A program made the translations under genes and the position numbers. Positions 45,942-58,042 of a stretch of 64,000 nt of DNA are shown here, piece after piece. The stretch is from Lactuca virosa (Eukaryota; Streptophyta; Magnoliopsida; Asterales; Asteraceae), in assembly GCA_928212115.1 (NCBI GenBank), contig CAKMRJ010005634.1, positions 127,875,248 through 127,939,247 of the forward strand. Direction: 5' to 3'. How positions within the stretch are numbered: the stretch's first letter is position 1; the number at the start of each line of letters is the position of its first letter. A model generated the notes under the pieces. That model did no database searches. It had not been told where the DNA came from and worked only from the letters and a program-made list of their open reading frames with translations.

Positions 45942-48900
45942 TGTGACAACCGTCACGTTCTGGTCAAGTCAAAGTCAAAGAAAGTCAACAAGTCAAACCG
46001 ATCAACTCAATTAACCCTTGTATATTAGGATTTACAATATGTTTTCTATTGTACAACGCACCACCTTAATACAAAGTATCGCTTAGAGGTTTCATGTGTT
46101 AAGGAAACCTAAGCCCTAATCAGAATAAGTGATGTAACGATTCGATAAAACACAACTACATACCTTACGAGAGCGTATAACACTCATACCGAGGCTTAAC
46201 GGGGTTTTCAAACCATACATTTCGAAGCTAAACACTCACGAAGGTCACAAACATGGTCTCTCTCAATCTCTCTTACTTTATCTAAATCTCTCCCAAATCT
46301 TTCTCAAAATCTCTTTCAACTTTTTATAATCACCCGGGGAATCCCGACCCTTAACTTAGTCAAAAATCACTTGAAACGAGAAGTTTATTTGAAAATCAGC
46401 CATATAGAACTGAAACTAGCTTTAAGGACCGAAGCCCTAATAGAACTGAACCTCCCTTAAAGAACCGAAGCCTCCTAGACCCGAAACCTCCTAAGACCTA
46501 AGTCCCTCTTAAGGAACAAAGCCACCTTCGGTTTCGCCTCCTTGCAGTTCGGTTCGGCTCCAAGCAGTTCGGTCCATTTCGCCTTCGGTTCATTTCGCCT
46601 CCTCGACCAACTTCGCCTGCGAGATCCCTCGGACAGAAGCTACTTTCGGTTCCCAGCCCATAGACCGAACCTACCTTCGGTTCTAAGCTCCAAGGACCGA
46701 ACCCTCACCTCAGACCTCGGAAGTTCGCCTCCTTTTCTCGGTTTTCGACCATTTTCACGTTTTAAGCCCGTTCTTGGTAAAATTCAACGCGGGATTTTCA
46801 TATAAATCCATATTTTATCATTTTCAACCCTCTAAGATCATAAAATATCCATATCCTAGATATTTCTAGGATATAATCCATAAAATTGTTTAGGATAAAA
46901 GTGCAAAGTACAAGAAGGTACTTTGACTTTTCCCATATAGCTATGACAACAAGCCATCTCCCATACCCACTCTATGACAACCTCCAGTCACTATTCACAT
47001 CAGCCTTAGTCAACTATTTGTACTTTCACACCCTTCTCCAACAAGTTACATTAATCAAGTCTTGGAAAATCCTTATCTCTCCTCCAAGACTTCACTTCTC
47101 ACCAAAAACAAACTCACTTCTCTCTCACCTTCTCTCTCTCTCCAAGAACTCGAAAAAATCCAAGGCTGATCTTGAGCTTTCTTCCTCACTCTTGGTAAGT
47201 ATCTTCACCCTACTCTTGAATATTCTACACTTCTTCACACAAATCATGGATTCCTTATACAAATATCGTCATATTTGTTCTTAGATGTTCAAATCTTCAC
47301 GCAACTTCCAAGTGTTCTTGACTTAGAAACTTCTTTTCTTCAACATCCATCCCACAAAATCACTCAAGGTGAGTTCATACCCATACATTTTCATGTTTTC
47401 TTCGAGTTTTAGGGGGGGGGGGGGGAATACAAGTTAAAACACCAACAACTTAACTAAACTCAAACATCAGCTTTCAACAGGAAAGTTTAGTCCTATTCAC
47501 GGACTGTTTTGACCACGTTAAACTTAATATCTTTCAAAACTGTTTAATATGCGAGTAGTTCAGGTTTATATCTTTCTAATGACTACTTGCACATCTACAT
47601 ACGATTTTTCTACAATTTATGGTGATTTTTACAAAACTGCCTATCATTTCAGAAACGAATTCGGACCAGTATGTGAATATGAACATTTTCACACAAGTTA
47701 GAGACTTCTAAAAATCATAACAAAAAATATGAATAAACTAGACACATTTTCTAAACTCTTCGAGTTTACGGACTCAGTTTTCAACTTCGTATGATTTTTC
47801 TATGATTTTTCTAAAGCAGTGCAGAAAAGTTAAAAACTAGTTACATAGCTTACAATATTAACAACACTTTGTAGCATGTTGAGCAAATTGTATAACAATA
47901 AGTTTATAAATTTTGAATGTATTTCTTGTTAGTCTAACATCATAAACAGAAATTAGTCATTCATGATAAGGGTTTTTTATACACTTTAAATAAGTACAAT
48001 AAACTATAATAAGTATAGTTTATGGATTTTTACAATACAATTCTACCACAGAAAAGGGTTTTACTCTCAATACAAACGGGTTTTCATTTACCACATGATA
48101 GACTATAATAGGTATAGTTTATGGATTTCACATTACAAACATACTACACGAAAAGGGATTTCAATTCTACCACATAAAAGGTTTTACACGCATACTACAC
48201 GTAAACTCGTTATCGTAATTTGTGAGACTAGTCTTCATTGTACTCTTAGAGTACGAGTTAAAATTTCCTGAACAGTTATAACCAGAGTATCTTGTAGGGA
48301 GAGCGTGATAATTGTGTATAGATATATATTGGGATTGACAACCCACACCCATTCTGCTTGCAAAAGCCCGATCGGCCGATCGGGGGTGACAAATGTCATT
48401 TCGATTCCGACGCCTGAAGAACGTCGCAGCAGGCATCTCTGTTATAGTATGGTTATAGCGACTCACATAGGGAGATAACGACACATATAGTTTACGGGAA
48501 TTTCTACTTTAAAAAGGGGTTTTACCTATTTTGAAATTGCTTACAAACACATTACAAGTACAAAACACACATACATTCAGTCTTGGAATTTAAGACTACA
48601 TAACATTTTTATAAGGAAAATATTGGATTTTTCTTGAGTATACGTTACATTTACAAACAAAGGTTTTCAAACTCTACATCCAAAAGCTTATGAACTCACC
48701 AACTTAATTGTTGACACTTTTTTTGAAACTACTTGTATACTCAGGAAATCAGTAAAACAGGTAAAGTGCAACTTTTGAGGATGGGACGCTAAGGCGTCAA
48801 ACAGTTCATTTTGTCATCATAGTGTAATTGATTTTAAAACATGTAAACTCATACTATGGTGTACATTTTTCAATTATATTATGATGGTTGTATTTGCTTT

Positions 48901-48988
48901 GGTCACTATTATACTCGTTGTTATGATACTATACATGAAGTCCGCCACCCCCGGACGTTACTGTCATCCTTGGTTTGGGGGTGTGACA
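45942..48988 (+). mobile_element. 3' LTR of Tekay-like element (full length)
   Basis: TGTGACAACCGTCACG to GGGGTGTGACA, 3047 bp. It has a CTTCGG/CGAAGCC-rich block (about 46430-46760) and the palindrome CCCGATCGGCCGATCGGG at 48367-48384. A 14-G run (47412-47425) lies in a patch that differs from copy A. Compared with the 5' LTR it keeps the 1518-bp segment 46496-48013. Confidence 0.9.
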
Positions 48989-49315
48989 TAAAATTCTTGA
49001 ACGTATTGGAGCCGTAGCCTATCGCCTCGACCTTCTAACATTTTTCAAACTTTGTATTCCGCATTTCGCTGTTATAACCAAGCTACACTCAGCAAGGGTT
49101 AGAAAAAATTTCACCTAAATGGATCACTGAAGAACCAAAACCAACATATACTCCTAAACATATCATGCATACCCGTACTTTTGCTAGCGTTCAAACTCAA
49201 GTACTCATCAAATGGCCAATCCGGACCTCTCATAATCTACATAGAAAGACAGTAGCGAATTAGAACAAAGATTTCCTAACCTCATGGACGAGGTCGTTTC
49301 TCATAGGGAGAGTAT
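48989..49315 (+). pseudogene. Chromodomain gypsy integrase, 3' part
   Basis: The first five bases are the right target duplication TAAAA (48989-48993). Joined in sense to the piece ending at 32215, the frame continues ILERIGAVAYRLDL, the conserved end of the integrase C-terminal domain. After a decayed stretch there is a chromodomain-tail-like KDSSELEQRFPNLMDEVV (about 49246-49302). Two frameshifts are needed to read it. It demonstrates where the Tekay-like element landed. Confidence 0.75.
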
Positions 49316-49811
49316 TGATATGACCCACATACAACCCAACCAAGAAGTACCAGTAGCAACTAGCCCAAAGATGCATCTTCGGCTCAAACACAATGTGAAA
49401 AAGCCTGTCTAATTTTTGGATTGATTCCCACATGATTACTTAGTCAAAGCTCGTGTGCTGTTTCATTTATTTTCTGAATAGACATTCCGATTAGTAGGTT
49501 AAAGCTTTATTGTTGCACCCACGATCTCTAAGATTTGTGTTAGCATTCCGTTTTCAATATATTTAAGTTTCATATTGCATGAATGAAAAACATCAAAAAA
49601 TTGTGTGAGACTCTGTTTTTCTTTTTCGTATTCTTAGGAGATTAACCATCTTAAATAGCTCATTTTATAATAAGAAACAATTATCGATGAAATTTGCTAA
49701 ACGTTAGATGCATTATTGTGTTTTTTTACCGAGTTTTACTTCTTTTTTGACTAATTGGGCCGGTTCATTATGGGCCTCCATGTTGGTAATCTTTTTAAGC
49801 CTATTTCTCTC
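49316..49811 (+). mobile_element. Probable 3' LTR of chromodomain gypsy element
   Basis: Begins TGATATGACCCACATA right after the chromodomain tail and shares its first 60 bp with 30110-30175. The right end is not recognised. No gene is seen. Confidence 0.45.
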
Positions 49812-49820
49812 ATTCAAAAT

Positions 49821-50955
49821 TAGAGGTGGCAATGGGTCGACCTGGGTTGGGTTCGGGTTCAACCCATTTAATAATTGGGTTGAAAATTTCAACCCAACCC
49901 AAGCTGTTTATTTAAATGGGTTGATATTTCCAACCCAACCCAACCTTTTAGATAAATGGGTTGTCACCGGGTTGACCTGTTTATATAGTTCCCGACGCAA
50001 CCTATTAAATAAATGGGGTAAACTTGGGTTAACCCATTTAAAATCAATTAAATAAATTATATAAATAAATATTATACCATTTAAATTATAAAACGTAAAT
50101 AAAACTTCATAATTATGAGAAAAGCACAACCCTAATTCATAAATACAAATAAATTGTTCAAATAACATGAAAAATGTTTAGTTTTACCGTGATTTTGGAG
50201 AGTGACCAGTATTATCAGCGCTAAAATAGGATGAAAATTAGGATTGAATTTTATTAACATAGATAATAATAATGCCACATTATAATTTACAAATTAATAC
50301 TTATATTAATACATGATAATAATTAAATAATATTAAATTAAATATATATATTAAAGTTAAATGGTTTGACTGGTTGAAAACAGGTTGATAATTTTTACCC
50401 AACCCAACCTATTTAATTAAATAGGTTAGACGGGTTGACCCATTTAAGTTAAATAGGTTGAAAATCTCAACCCAACCCGCTAATTTTGGGTTGGTTCAGG
50501 TCAGTGGCGGATGTAGTGTAGAAACAGTGGTGTCCATCGCCCCACTTGAAAATAGGACGCATCTTATATATTAGGAAAAAAAAATTATTCTTTTAAATTT
50601 GTGCAGACTTCTCTTGGCACCCTCTTGATCATCTTCACTTATTTAAAAGAATAGTGTAATGGATATATTTTTACGCAATTTCAGTTTTCACCATTAGATT
50701 TTTTTCATTTTTTTTGAAAACTCATCAAAAATTTCATCTATTTTTATAACTCATAAGAAACCACATCAATTTGTTGCTTTCTTCCTACTGCCACCATTGC
50801 CGGAGGAATGCTACAGTTGCCGCCTAAGGTATATTCGGCCACCGTCGCCAGAAGGGACTATTGTTAGTTATAGGTTGGACCCCGGTTGATATTTATCCTG
50901 GATCCGCCACTGGTTCGGGTTGGGTTGGCGGGTTGGATCGATTTTTGGCGGCTTT
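49821..50955. mobile_element. Foldback element, GGGTTGAACC-rich
   Basis: 9-bp target duplication ATTCAAAAT (49812-49820, 50956-50964). The left end is TAGAGGTGGCAATGGG. Many CAACCC/GGGTTG blocks on the two sides pair, and the AT-rich middle is non-coding. It hosts the hAT-like insertion below. Confidence 0.7.
50502..50912. mobile_element. hAT-like MITE nested in foldback
   Basis: Terminal inverted repeats CAGTGGCGGAT / ATCCGCCACTG, with flanks GTTCAGGT (50494-50501) and GTTCGGGT (50913-50920) as an imperfect 8-bp duplication. 411 bp, no coding capacity. Confidence 0.75.
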
Positions 50956-50964
50956 ATTCAAAAT

Positions 50965-51584
50965 ACATGTCAAGTGAATTAGCTTTCGGGGCACGTGCCC
51001 CCATATCTTAAAAGCAGTGCGTCCGCCCGTTGCTTACTTCTCCTCTCCTTCTCCTTCTCCTATCTGGCTATCTCCAGCTTCGAATTAACGCCTCCACTGA
51101 TTCTACTACTTCGAAATTTGTACTTTTAGTTTTCTCCTTCACCTTCTCCGATTTCAAGCATTTTTATTTTTGTTTTTGCGTATCTGATACTTTTATCAGT
51201 ATATTGAGATTGAGATTTATCTGATACTTTCAGTATATTGAGATTGTTACAGAAATGTTTGGATAGTTTCAGAAATGTATGGATTAGTTCAGAAATGCTC
51301 CAGAATTTTTAGAAAATTGGGGTTTTAATCTGTTGCAGTTTATGAGTTTTAAGCACGTAAATTTTTAAAAAATTTAGAGATTTTACTGTGTTCGGGTTTA
51401 AATCTTAGTAGCTTACTGTTTAATTTGTTTCAGAATTTTTAGATTGTTTCAGAAATGTTTGGCTTTTAATAACGTATATAGTTGTAGAAATAACCCTTCT
51501 GTTCACCCCATATTTATACTAGAAAATGTTGAGAAATAATGTTTATCATTCTTACATCATTCTTTTGAAGCTTTTGAAGTATTC
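50965..51584 (+). other. Upstream region of ADSL pseudogene
   Basis: No gene. A CT-rich stretch (51035-51065) and T-rich DNA may be the former promoter and 5' untranslated region, by position only. Confidence 0.3.
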
Positions 51585-54127
51585 ATGGAAATCGGATCTT
51601 GCATTAAAGTTCAAAATGGCAGCTGTCCAACATTATACTTAACTCGTGCAAGTTACCTCCATGAACAATCTTATTCAACCCAAAACCGTATTTCAACTCC
51701 TTCATCTTATGTGACACTTCCTCGCAAAAATTGCACTTGCAAAGCAACTTTAAAGGAGGCCAATAGCAAGATTGAAGCTGTAGAAAAGGTAAAACCTTTT
51801 CCTAATTCCTATTACTTTATCTATTTACTATAATTTCTACATATGCTTCTTGTCTACATTTCCTGAAAAGTTACATATAATTTCAGGTAAAAGTGAAGCC
51901 TTCTGAATTTTCTTCTGAGCTTGAGCTCTCGAGTTTAACTGCTAAGTCTCTTAGATGGGCGTTATAGGAATAAAGTCGAAGATCTCGCCCACTATTTGAG
52001 TGAATATGGTCTTATCTACTATCGCACCCTGGTTGAGGTATCATTGTGAATAAACAAAATCCAATTCACTCAAAGTAATATAAAAATTTGTTTTGATGTT
52101 TTACTTTTTTTATACCTTAGGTAAAGTGGCTACTAAAGCTCTCACAGATTCCTCAAGTATCTGAGGTTCCAAGCTTTAGCAATGAATCCCAAAAGAAATT
52201 ACAAGAACTAATTGATGGATTTAGCAATGGTGATGCAAGGCAAGTGAAGAATATCGAGAGAATAACTAATCATGATGTGAAAGCAGTCGAGTATTTTCTT
52301 AAAACAAAGTGTCAAGAAGATCCACAGATAGCTAAGGTCAGTGTCAATGTCAATGTCATATCTTTTAGGTTTAATGCAAGAAATATAACATTTTACTCTA
52401 AAAAACGTACAGGTGCTTGAATTTTTTCATTTTGGATGTACATCAGAAGACATAAACAATCTAGCTCATGGTCTAATGCTTAAAGAATCATTAAACTTGG
52501 TTATTCTTCCAGGGATGGCAAAAGCCAATGCTCACATTCCTATGCTTTCTCGAACTCATGGACAGGTAAAAAAAATCTTTTTTTTTTTTTTTTTAATTAT
52601 AACATCTATAAATTTAAAAGGGTAATTAATAATTTGTTTTATATGTTGTTCTATAGCCAGCTTCACCTACAACTTTGGGAAAGGAAATGGTGATATTTGC
52701 TGAAAGATTAAGCAGAGAAAGACACGATATTTCAAAAAGTAGAAATTTTGGAGAAATTTGCAAGAGCAGTTGTGAACTACAATGCACATGTTGTGGCATA
52801 TAATGATGTAACACAAGTATGCTTTATTTTTATTCCTTAATCTGTATTATGTATACTGTAGTTGCTTACATTGTTTCTAAAACAACCCTATTTGTGACGC
52901 AGATTGAATCTCATGATTACATGGCAAAACTTTTCCATTCATTTATTCGATTTAATAACATCTTGCTTGATTTTGATAAAGACATATGGGGATATATCTC
53001 TGTTGGATACTTCAAACAGGTAAACTTTCCAGAATCTTTGTGAATTGTGATAAAGTGATAATCAATTGGGTCTTTTGACATTTTAAAACTATTGTGTAGG
53101 TGACTAAAGCTGGTGGAATCGACTATGCCTTACAAAGTCAACCCAATACATTGACTTTGAAAACAGTGAAGGAAATCTTGGAATTGCTAATGCAATTTTA
53201 GACCATTTAAGCATGAAGTTACCTATCTCCCGTTGGCAGGTATATAAATTTATGAGCAAATTGCAAAATTGGTCCCTGTGGTATTCCAAAGATTGCAGTT
53301 TGAGTCCTTTTTTTTTCTTTCGCATGGTCAGTCCAAAGTTGAAATTTCCATGCAGATTTGGTCTCTCGAGTTAACTGCCGTCTAAAAAGAAGACTCAAAC
53401 TGCACTTTTTGGGATACCACAGGGTCTAATTTTGCAATTTAATGAAAAATGGACTCAAACTGCACTTTTTGGGATATCACAGGGACCATTTTTGCAATTT
53501 ACTCCAAATTTATCATGTAAACATATTTTTTACCCTTGACCCCCCATTTTCGTTAAAATTACAGCGTGACTTGACTGATTCTACTGTTTTGAGAAACATT
53601 GGTGTGGGATTACAAGAGTGCACTTGCTGGAATCAGGAAGCTTCAGGTAATAAAATGAACAATTTATTTATTTATTTATTTTTTTAATTGGGTTAAGATT
53701 TTAATATTTTATTTGTATTTGAACATCTTTATGTTTGTGTGTTGTAGGTGAATGAAGCTGCCTTAAACAAGGATCTGGACAACTCATGGGAGGTTCTTGC
53801 TGAACCGATACAGACAGTATGTATCTGTATCTGGCTTTCAAATTTTATATTTTAATCGAAAATAGTTTTTATTTATTTATTTATTTTTGTGTTTGTGTGT
53901 AGGTGATGAGAAGATATGGTGTTGAGGAGCCTTATGAGAAACTGAAGGAGCTTATGAGAGGAAGAGTGGTTAATGAAGAGAGGATTACTGAATTCATTAA
54001 AGGGTTGGAAATACCGGTTGAAGCAAAAACAGAGCTTTTAAAGTTGACACCACATAATTATGTTGGGGTTGCAGCTCAATTGGTGGAGGAAGCGTGTTTT
54101 AGGGCTAATAATAATGGGATGTGGTGA
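51585..54127 (+). pseudogene. Adenylosuccinate lyase pseudogene, ten exons
   Basis: The parent enzyme makes AMP from adenylosuccinate and also acts in the preceding purine pathway step. Exons read by homology and GT-AG sites: 51585-51788 (transit-peptide-like, MEIGSCIKVQNGSCPTLYL), 51887-52037, 52121-52336, 52413-52565 (FGCTSEDINNLAHGLML, MLSRTHGQ), 52657-52816, 52903-53019 (SHDYMAKLFHS), 53100-53239, 53565-53646 (RDLTDSTVLRNIGVGL), 53748-53816, 53903-54127. Lesions: a frameshift before DGRY in exon 2, an in-frame loss of about 12 residues in exon 4, one extra A and a loss of about 20 residues in exon 5, a damaged signature loop in exon 7 (expected SSTMPHKVNP; only a shifted MPYKVNP is readable), and a shifting deletion in exon 8. 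Splice sites remain good, so it decayed in place as an unprocessed copy. Confidence 0.9.
53254..53502. mobile_element. MITE-like foldback in ADSL intron 7
   Basis: GAGCAAATTGCAAAATTGGTCC at the left is the near reverse complement of GGGACCATTTTTGCAATTTAC at the right. CAGTTTGAGTCC pairs with two tandem right-side GACTCAAACTG copies, so the right arm is partly duplicated. Confidence 0.65.
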
Positions 54128-54763
54128 ATAGGTTGATTTTGAGGTGATTTTATTGGATTTGTGGTCAATGTGGTGATCCAACTGAGGTGTATGTTTAGAG
54201 AATGTTTTTGTTGCAAATGAGTTTGTGGTCAATGTGGTGATCCAAACCCGGGGTTTAATCAGTACTGTTTGACCTGTTAGCCAAGTGAAAATCGAGGGGA
54301 ATAAGTTTAAAACCAACACGAGTTCCTTCACTTTGTTGCCATTTCCGTTATTTAATCGAGGGGAATAAGTTTAAAACCAACACGAGTTTCACATATATTG
54401 ACAAACCCGTTATTTAATCAGTACTATTCAACGGAATTGTTTCACTACATCTTAATCCTCAACAATGGTATTTTCAGACGAATTCCTTCACTTTGTTGCC
54501 ATTTCCGTCGCCACCAAAGCAATAACCCATATTTTGTGTTCATCGATTTCCTGCAATATCATGTAACTGACGGGATCTTTCATGCAGTTGGGAGATGTCA
54601 AAGAAATTGGGGCTAATATGAAAAGTGTAATCTTTTTCAATTTAATATTCATTTATTAAATAAAGCGGTATACATGTCTTTGTATTTATTATTATTATTA
54701 TTATTATTATTTTAATTATCAAATCCTTCGTTCTTGCAAGATGTTGATGGAACCAAGTTTAGT
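54128..54763. other. Intergenic region with short duplications
   Basis: No gene. AATCGAGGGGAATAAGTTTA occurs twice (near 54292 and 54355) and CCTTCACTTTGTTGCCATTT twice (near 54325 and 54486). TTA microsatellite near 54687-54712. Confidence 0.6.
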
Positions 54764-56161
54764 TTACACTTGAACTTGCTCCATGATTTGTTTTGATTCC
54801 TGGAACAACCCAATGCTTCTTTGAAGCCTCACTCTCTCTTTGCCCGTGGATGATAGTTCCTCGGACATTTTTTCTATGCCTCCGCCATGCATCATCATCT
54901 CATTCACTATCTCCATCTCCATTTCCTTGTTCACCACTTTTTGAATCATAAACCGAAGCCGAAGCGCAGTACGATCCACCATTCGTTTCAGAACAATTTT
55001 CCAATAAGCCGTCATTCTCATTTTTAAATCAAATGCTTGATCCCTTGTATTTTCCGGAATACTAAATAGATGCTTAACGTTAACAGTGCCATCATGACCT
55101 TCCATACTTAGCTCTTCCAAATGATTGCACATTGCCTTCATAAACTTGTCGCGGTTGCTAATTAACATGTTCCAAGAAGCAACAAAATCAGGGTCACATG
55201 TATAGTATGTGGTCTTCTCCATCTCTATCATTTCAACAACTTTCTCCATAAACTCAAACTTCATTTTCTCGATCACATTATGAGTTGCTTTCCTCATGGA
55301 GGAAAGTAATTGTGGATAATCCCCATAGTGATCAATTAAAATTCTAGCACAAACAATTTCAAGATAACTCCACACTTGTTTCACGAAAAGAATGGCAAAA
55401 GTAGAGACATTATTCATTTTCCTCCTAATCCAAAATGAGTGAGGAAGGAAATGAGGCAACCAGATTCCATTAGTTTCCTCTAAAACCTGCATCTCCTCAA
55501 CTAGGAAACTTTCAGAGAATTGGACACTCGAATGGAGGTTTTTTGAAAACTCATCTAGCATGTCAATTAACCGAGCATTGCAATGCATTTTCTTAAAATC
55601 CACGTACTCATTGTATTCTCCTTTTATGAACATCATTTGAAGAGTTTCCGTGAAGGACCTAATGATATGCATAAATGCAACCAGTCCATCAGCTTTACTC
55701 ATAAAATTGTTGGGTAATTGGTTGAGCTCCAAATCCAAAATATTGATCCCCTCATTGATCTTATCCACAATGTCCGGAAAACATTTCAATATGATTACTA
55801 ACTGAATTTGAACAAGCCTACTGGCCAAGGCAGGAATACCCACCATGGACTTTTCAATCTTGGACAACAAGGGGTGAGCTTCAAATAGTGTGGCTTCTCG
55901 GATTTGAGCTTCCTCGTGAGTTTCATCGTCAATTCTGTTTCTAACAAAGTTATACCCACCACGAACCTTGAGTTTAGTAAGAGCCTGAAAGACATCATCA
56001 TCATCATCGAGGAGTTGGTCACATTTGGTAATTACGGCCAGCATCCTCTCTTCAGTATTGTCCACACTTCTTGACATGCTATATAACCATTTAGATGAGA
56101 GTTTATCATCCACAGAAGAAACACTTAAAATGATACTCTCCTTTGGCTTTATATACTCCAT
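54764..56161 (-). pseudogene. N-terminally truncated dynamin-related protein 4 (DRP4/Mx-like)
   Basis: Open for 465 codons. It starts MEYIKPKESIILSV, has a G4 nucleotide-binding motif TKCD (residues 45-48) and a G5-like FVRNR (72-76), then the dynamin middle domain (HPLLSKIEKSMVGIPALASR from about 97) and a GTPase effector domain to the C-terminus (ERVRLQRSIGLFQESKQ). Plant DRP4 proteins are usually over 600 residues. The missing N-terminus carries G1 (P-loop), G2 and G3, so this product could not bind GTP normally. The frame is open a few codons upstream of the ATG to a plausible acceptor TTGCTGCAG (minus strand, near 56170), so it may be a last exon whose upstream exons are lost or outside. 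I see no P-loop in the 0.85 kb upstream. A pseudogene is the most likely reading, although the long open frame implies a recent origin. Confidence 0.85.
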
Positions 56162-57010
56162 AGTGATATCTGCAGCAATAAAAACCGAATGTGCACAAAC
56201 GTAAACATCAAATTAAGGTTATATTTGACTTTTTCAAGCCGTGATATAAACTTTCTATACGTTCATCAACTATCAAGATATGGAACAGGTTACTTTTGTA
56301 AGAATATTATTTACGATTAATTACTAATGAAAGTATGAAAAAGATGTCCACGTTACATAATTTTTATAGGCATGCAACTATTTAACCGTTAGTGTTTTCT
56401 AAAATTTTAATGCCATGTAAGCATGTAAGCGGCTGATGTACAAACTGCATATCACCAAAACTACCACCTCTTGGTCTTCGTCTCTAAATAAAAACGTCCT
56501 GCTGTTGTGATTTATCCTAAACCTGTATGTATATACCGTCTTCTTCCCTAGCTCCATATTTGTCCTTTGTGATCGTCTTCTACATCCTTGTCTCAAGTCG
56601 AAATGGAAGCTGCCACGCCATGTCCTTAATTGTCATCGTCTTCAACTTCTTCAAGAATTTCAATTTGAAAGATTACCCCATCCACCGATCCTAATTCCGT
56701 GTTCACTATTCTTTGTTTTTGAAATATATATTGCTTCAACAACATACATGTTTCCTGATAGAAATAGGAATTGCTGATTTTCGATTGAAATTAAAAATGT
56801 GGTGCGTAGGGAGATCAGAGAAGCCTGAAAAAATGGAATGGTTCCGGTGTACTGCAATGACGATCCTACATCTATGAATAACTATGCTTACCGGCTTGGA
56901 CTCAATGTGTATTACTTCAATTTACAAGGTGTAAACTTATTTTATTGTTGTTCTCGATAATTTGTTTTTCCAATAGTTATGTTGAAAATAAGTTAGACGT
57001 TAGGATATTC
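56162..57010. other. No gene recognised
   Basis: Between DRP4 and the gypsy LTR. No coding signal and no missing DRP4 N-terminus. Confidence 0.5.
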
Positions 57011-57142
57011 TGTAACATCGTGATTATTGGAAACGTTGTGTCGGTTGGAAAGTGAGTTATGGTAGCTACTTAACCACCAAACATATGAACGGTTTTTCCG
57101 TTTGGTTCCCGTACATATAAGGGTATAATATGATTATACTGT

Positions 57143-57373
57143 ATGCAATTAAAGGAAGGATGTTTGAGATGGTATGGACATTTCTTAAGGAGGATACCAT
57201 CAACGCCATTAAGGAGGGTAGAATCAATTGTGATTGAGGGTGACAGGATGAGAGGACGCCCAAGATGGAAGTGGGAGGATAATGTGAGACTTGACATGGA
57301 GGAGTTTTCTCTTACCGAGGACATGACCTTAGATAAAGTGGTTTGTAGGCGAAAAATTAGGTTTGATGGATAG
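57143..57373 (+). pseudogene. LINE C-terminal fragment
   Basis: Identical to 15462-15692: LRWYGHFLRR, GRPRWKWEDNVRLDMEE and a terminal RRKIRFDG. Tail of a LINE-type reverse transcriptase polyprotein, embedded in the gypsy LTR. Confidence 0.75.
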
Positions 57374-58032
57374 TCTCGCTTCTTTGTTTCTTAATCTTTA
57401 CTTTTGATAACAGTTTCATGCTCTTATGTTACCTTTCTAGTTATTCATGATCTTATGGATACCCGAATGGTAGTTAGTTTTCACTAACTAACCAAGTGGG
57501 TAACACACTTCTTTTCTAGATATATATGTCATCTAGATGTATGTTTATTATTATATTGGGTTAATTTCGTGATAAATACAATATTATGATTTATTGGATT
57601 AGAACCTGTAAGGTTGGGATTGGTTGAGAGTTGTGGTGAATTGATATGCATGAACATTATAGTAGGTTATTGTTATGTGAAATTATAACGACGTGGGAAT
57701 TTGAGAATCGATTTACTCTATGCAGGAGTAATAATAAAAAAGTTGTAGTTAACTGTGATACAATTTCGTGGATATAAAGCTTATCAAAAACGGATTTCAT
57801 ATGAGAAAGTTATGGCCATTCGAAGTTGGAATAGAAACTATGTTGCCATTCGAGAAAATTTGGCAAAAACCGAAAAGCGCGGTGTGCCTTTTTAAAAGAT
57901 GTGGTGTGTCTGGTGCTGAGTAATGAAAGCACGTGTAGATCGAAGATTACACGTGGCAGTTAGGAAGGTGACAAATAGCTCAAGTCGCAGCACCACCTTA
58001 TGGAAAGAACAACGCAGATCCCGATTTCTCAA

Positions 58033-58042
58033 CCTATAAATA
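58033..58042 (+). promoter_or_regulatory. TATA-like box in gypsy LTR
   Basis: CCTATAAATA in mid-LTR. By motif and position only. Confidence 0.45.

Larger units (their letters stand above)
32216..48988 (+). mobile_element. Tekay-like Ty3/gypsy element, split by a nested element
   Basis: Complete insertion: 5' LTR (32216-33744), Met-tRNA primer site, leader, degenerate first frame, first 8 codons of gag, a nested minus-strand element (35951-42817), the rest of gag, pol remnant, purine tract and 3' LTR (45942-48988), all between TAAAA duplications. Without the nested element it is 9906 bp. RT is missing and gag has a stop, so it is non-autonomous. It carries hairpin modules at 34221 and 44104. 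The two LTRs look about 97 percent identical by eye, apart from one deletion. Confidence 0.85.

Noticed and set aside
46886..47284. 132-codon frame in the 3' LTR
   Set aside because: Located in non-coding LTR sequence, not preserved in copy A beyond a shorter piece, and without motifs.
49708..50055. 115-codon plus-strand open frame
   Set aside because: It runs from LTR remnant into the GGGTTG foldback. The protein is repeat-derived and the frame is broken in copy A.
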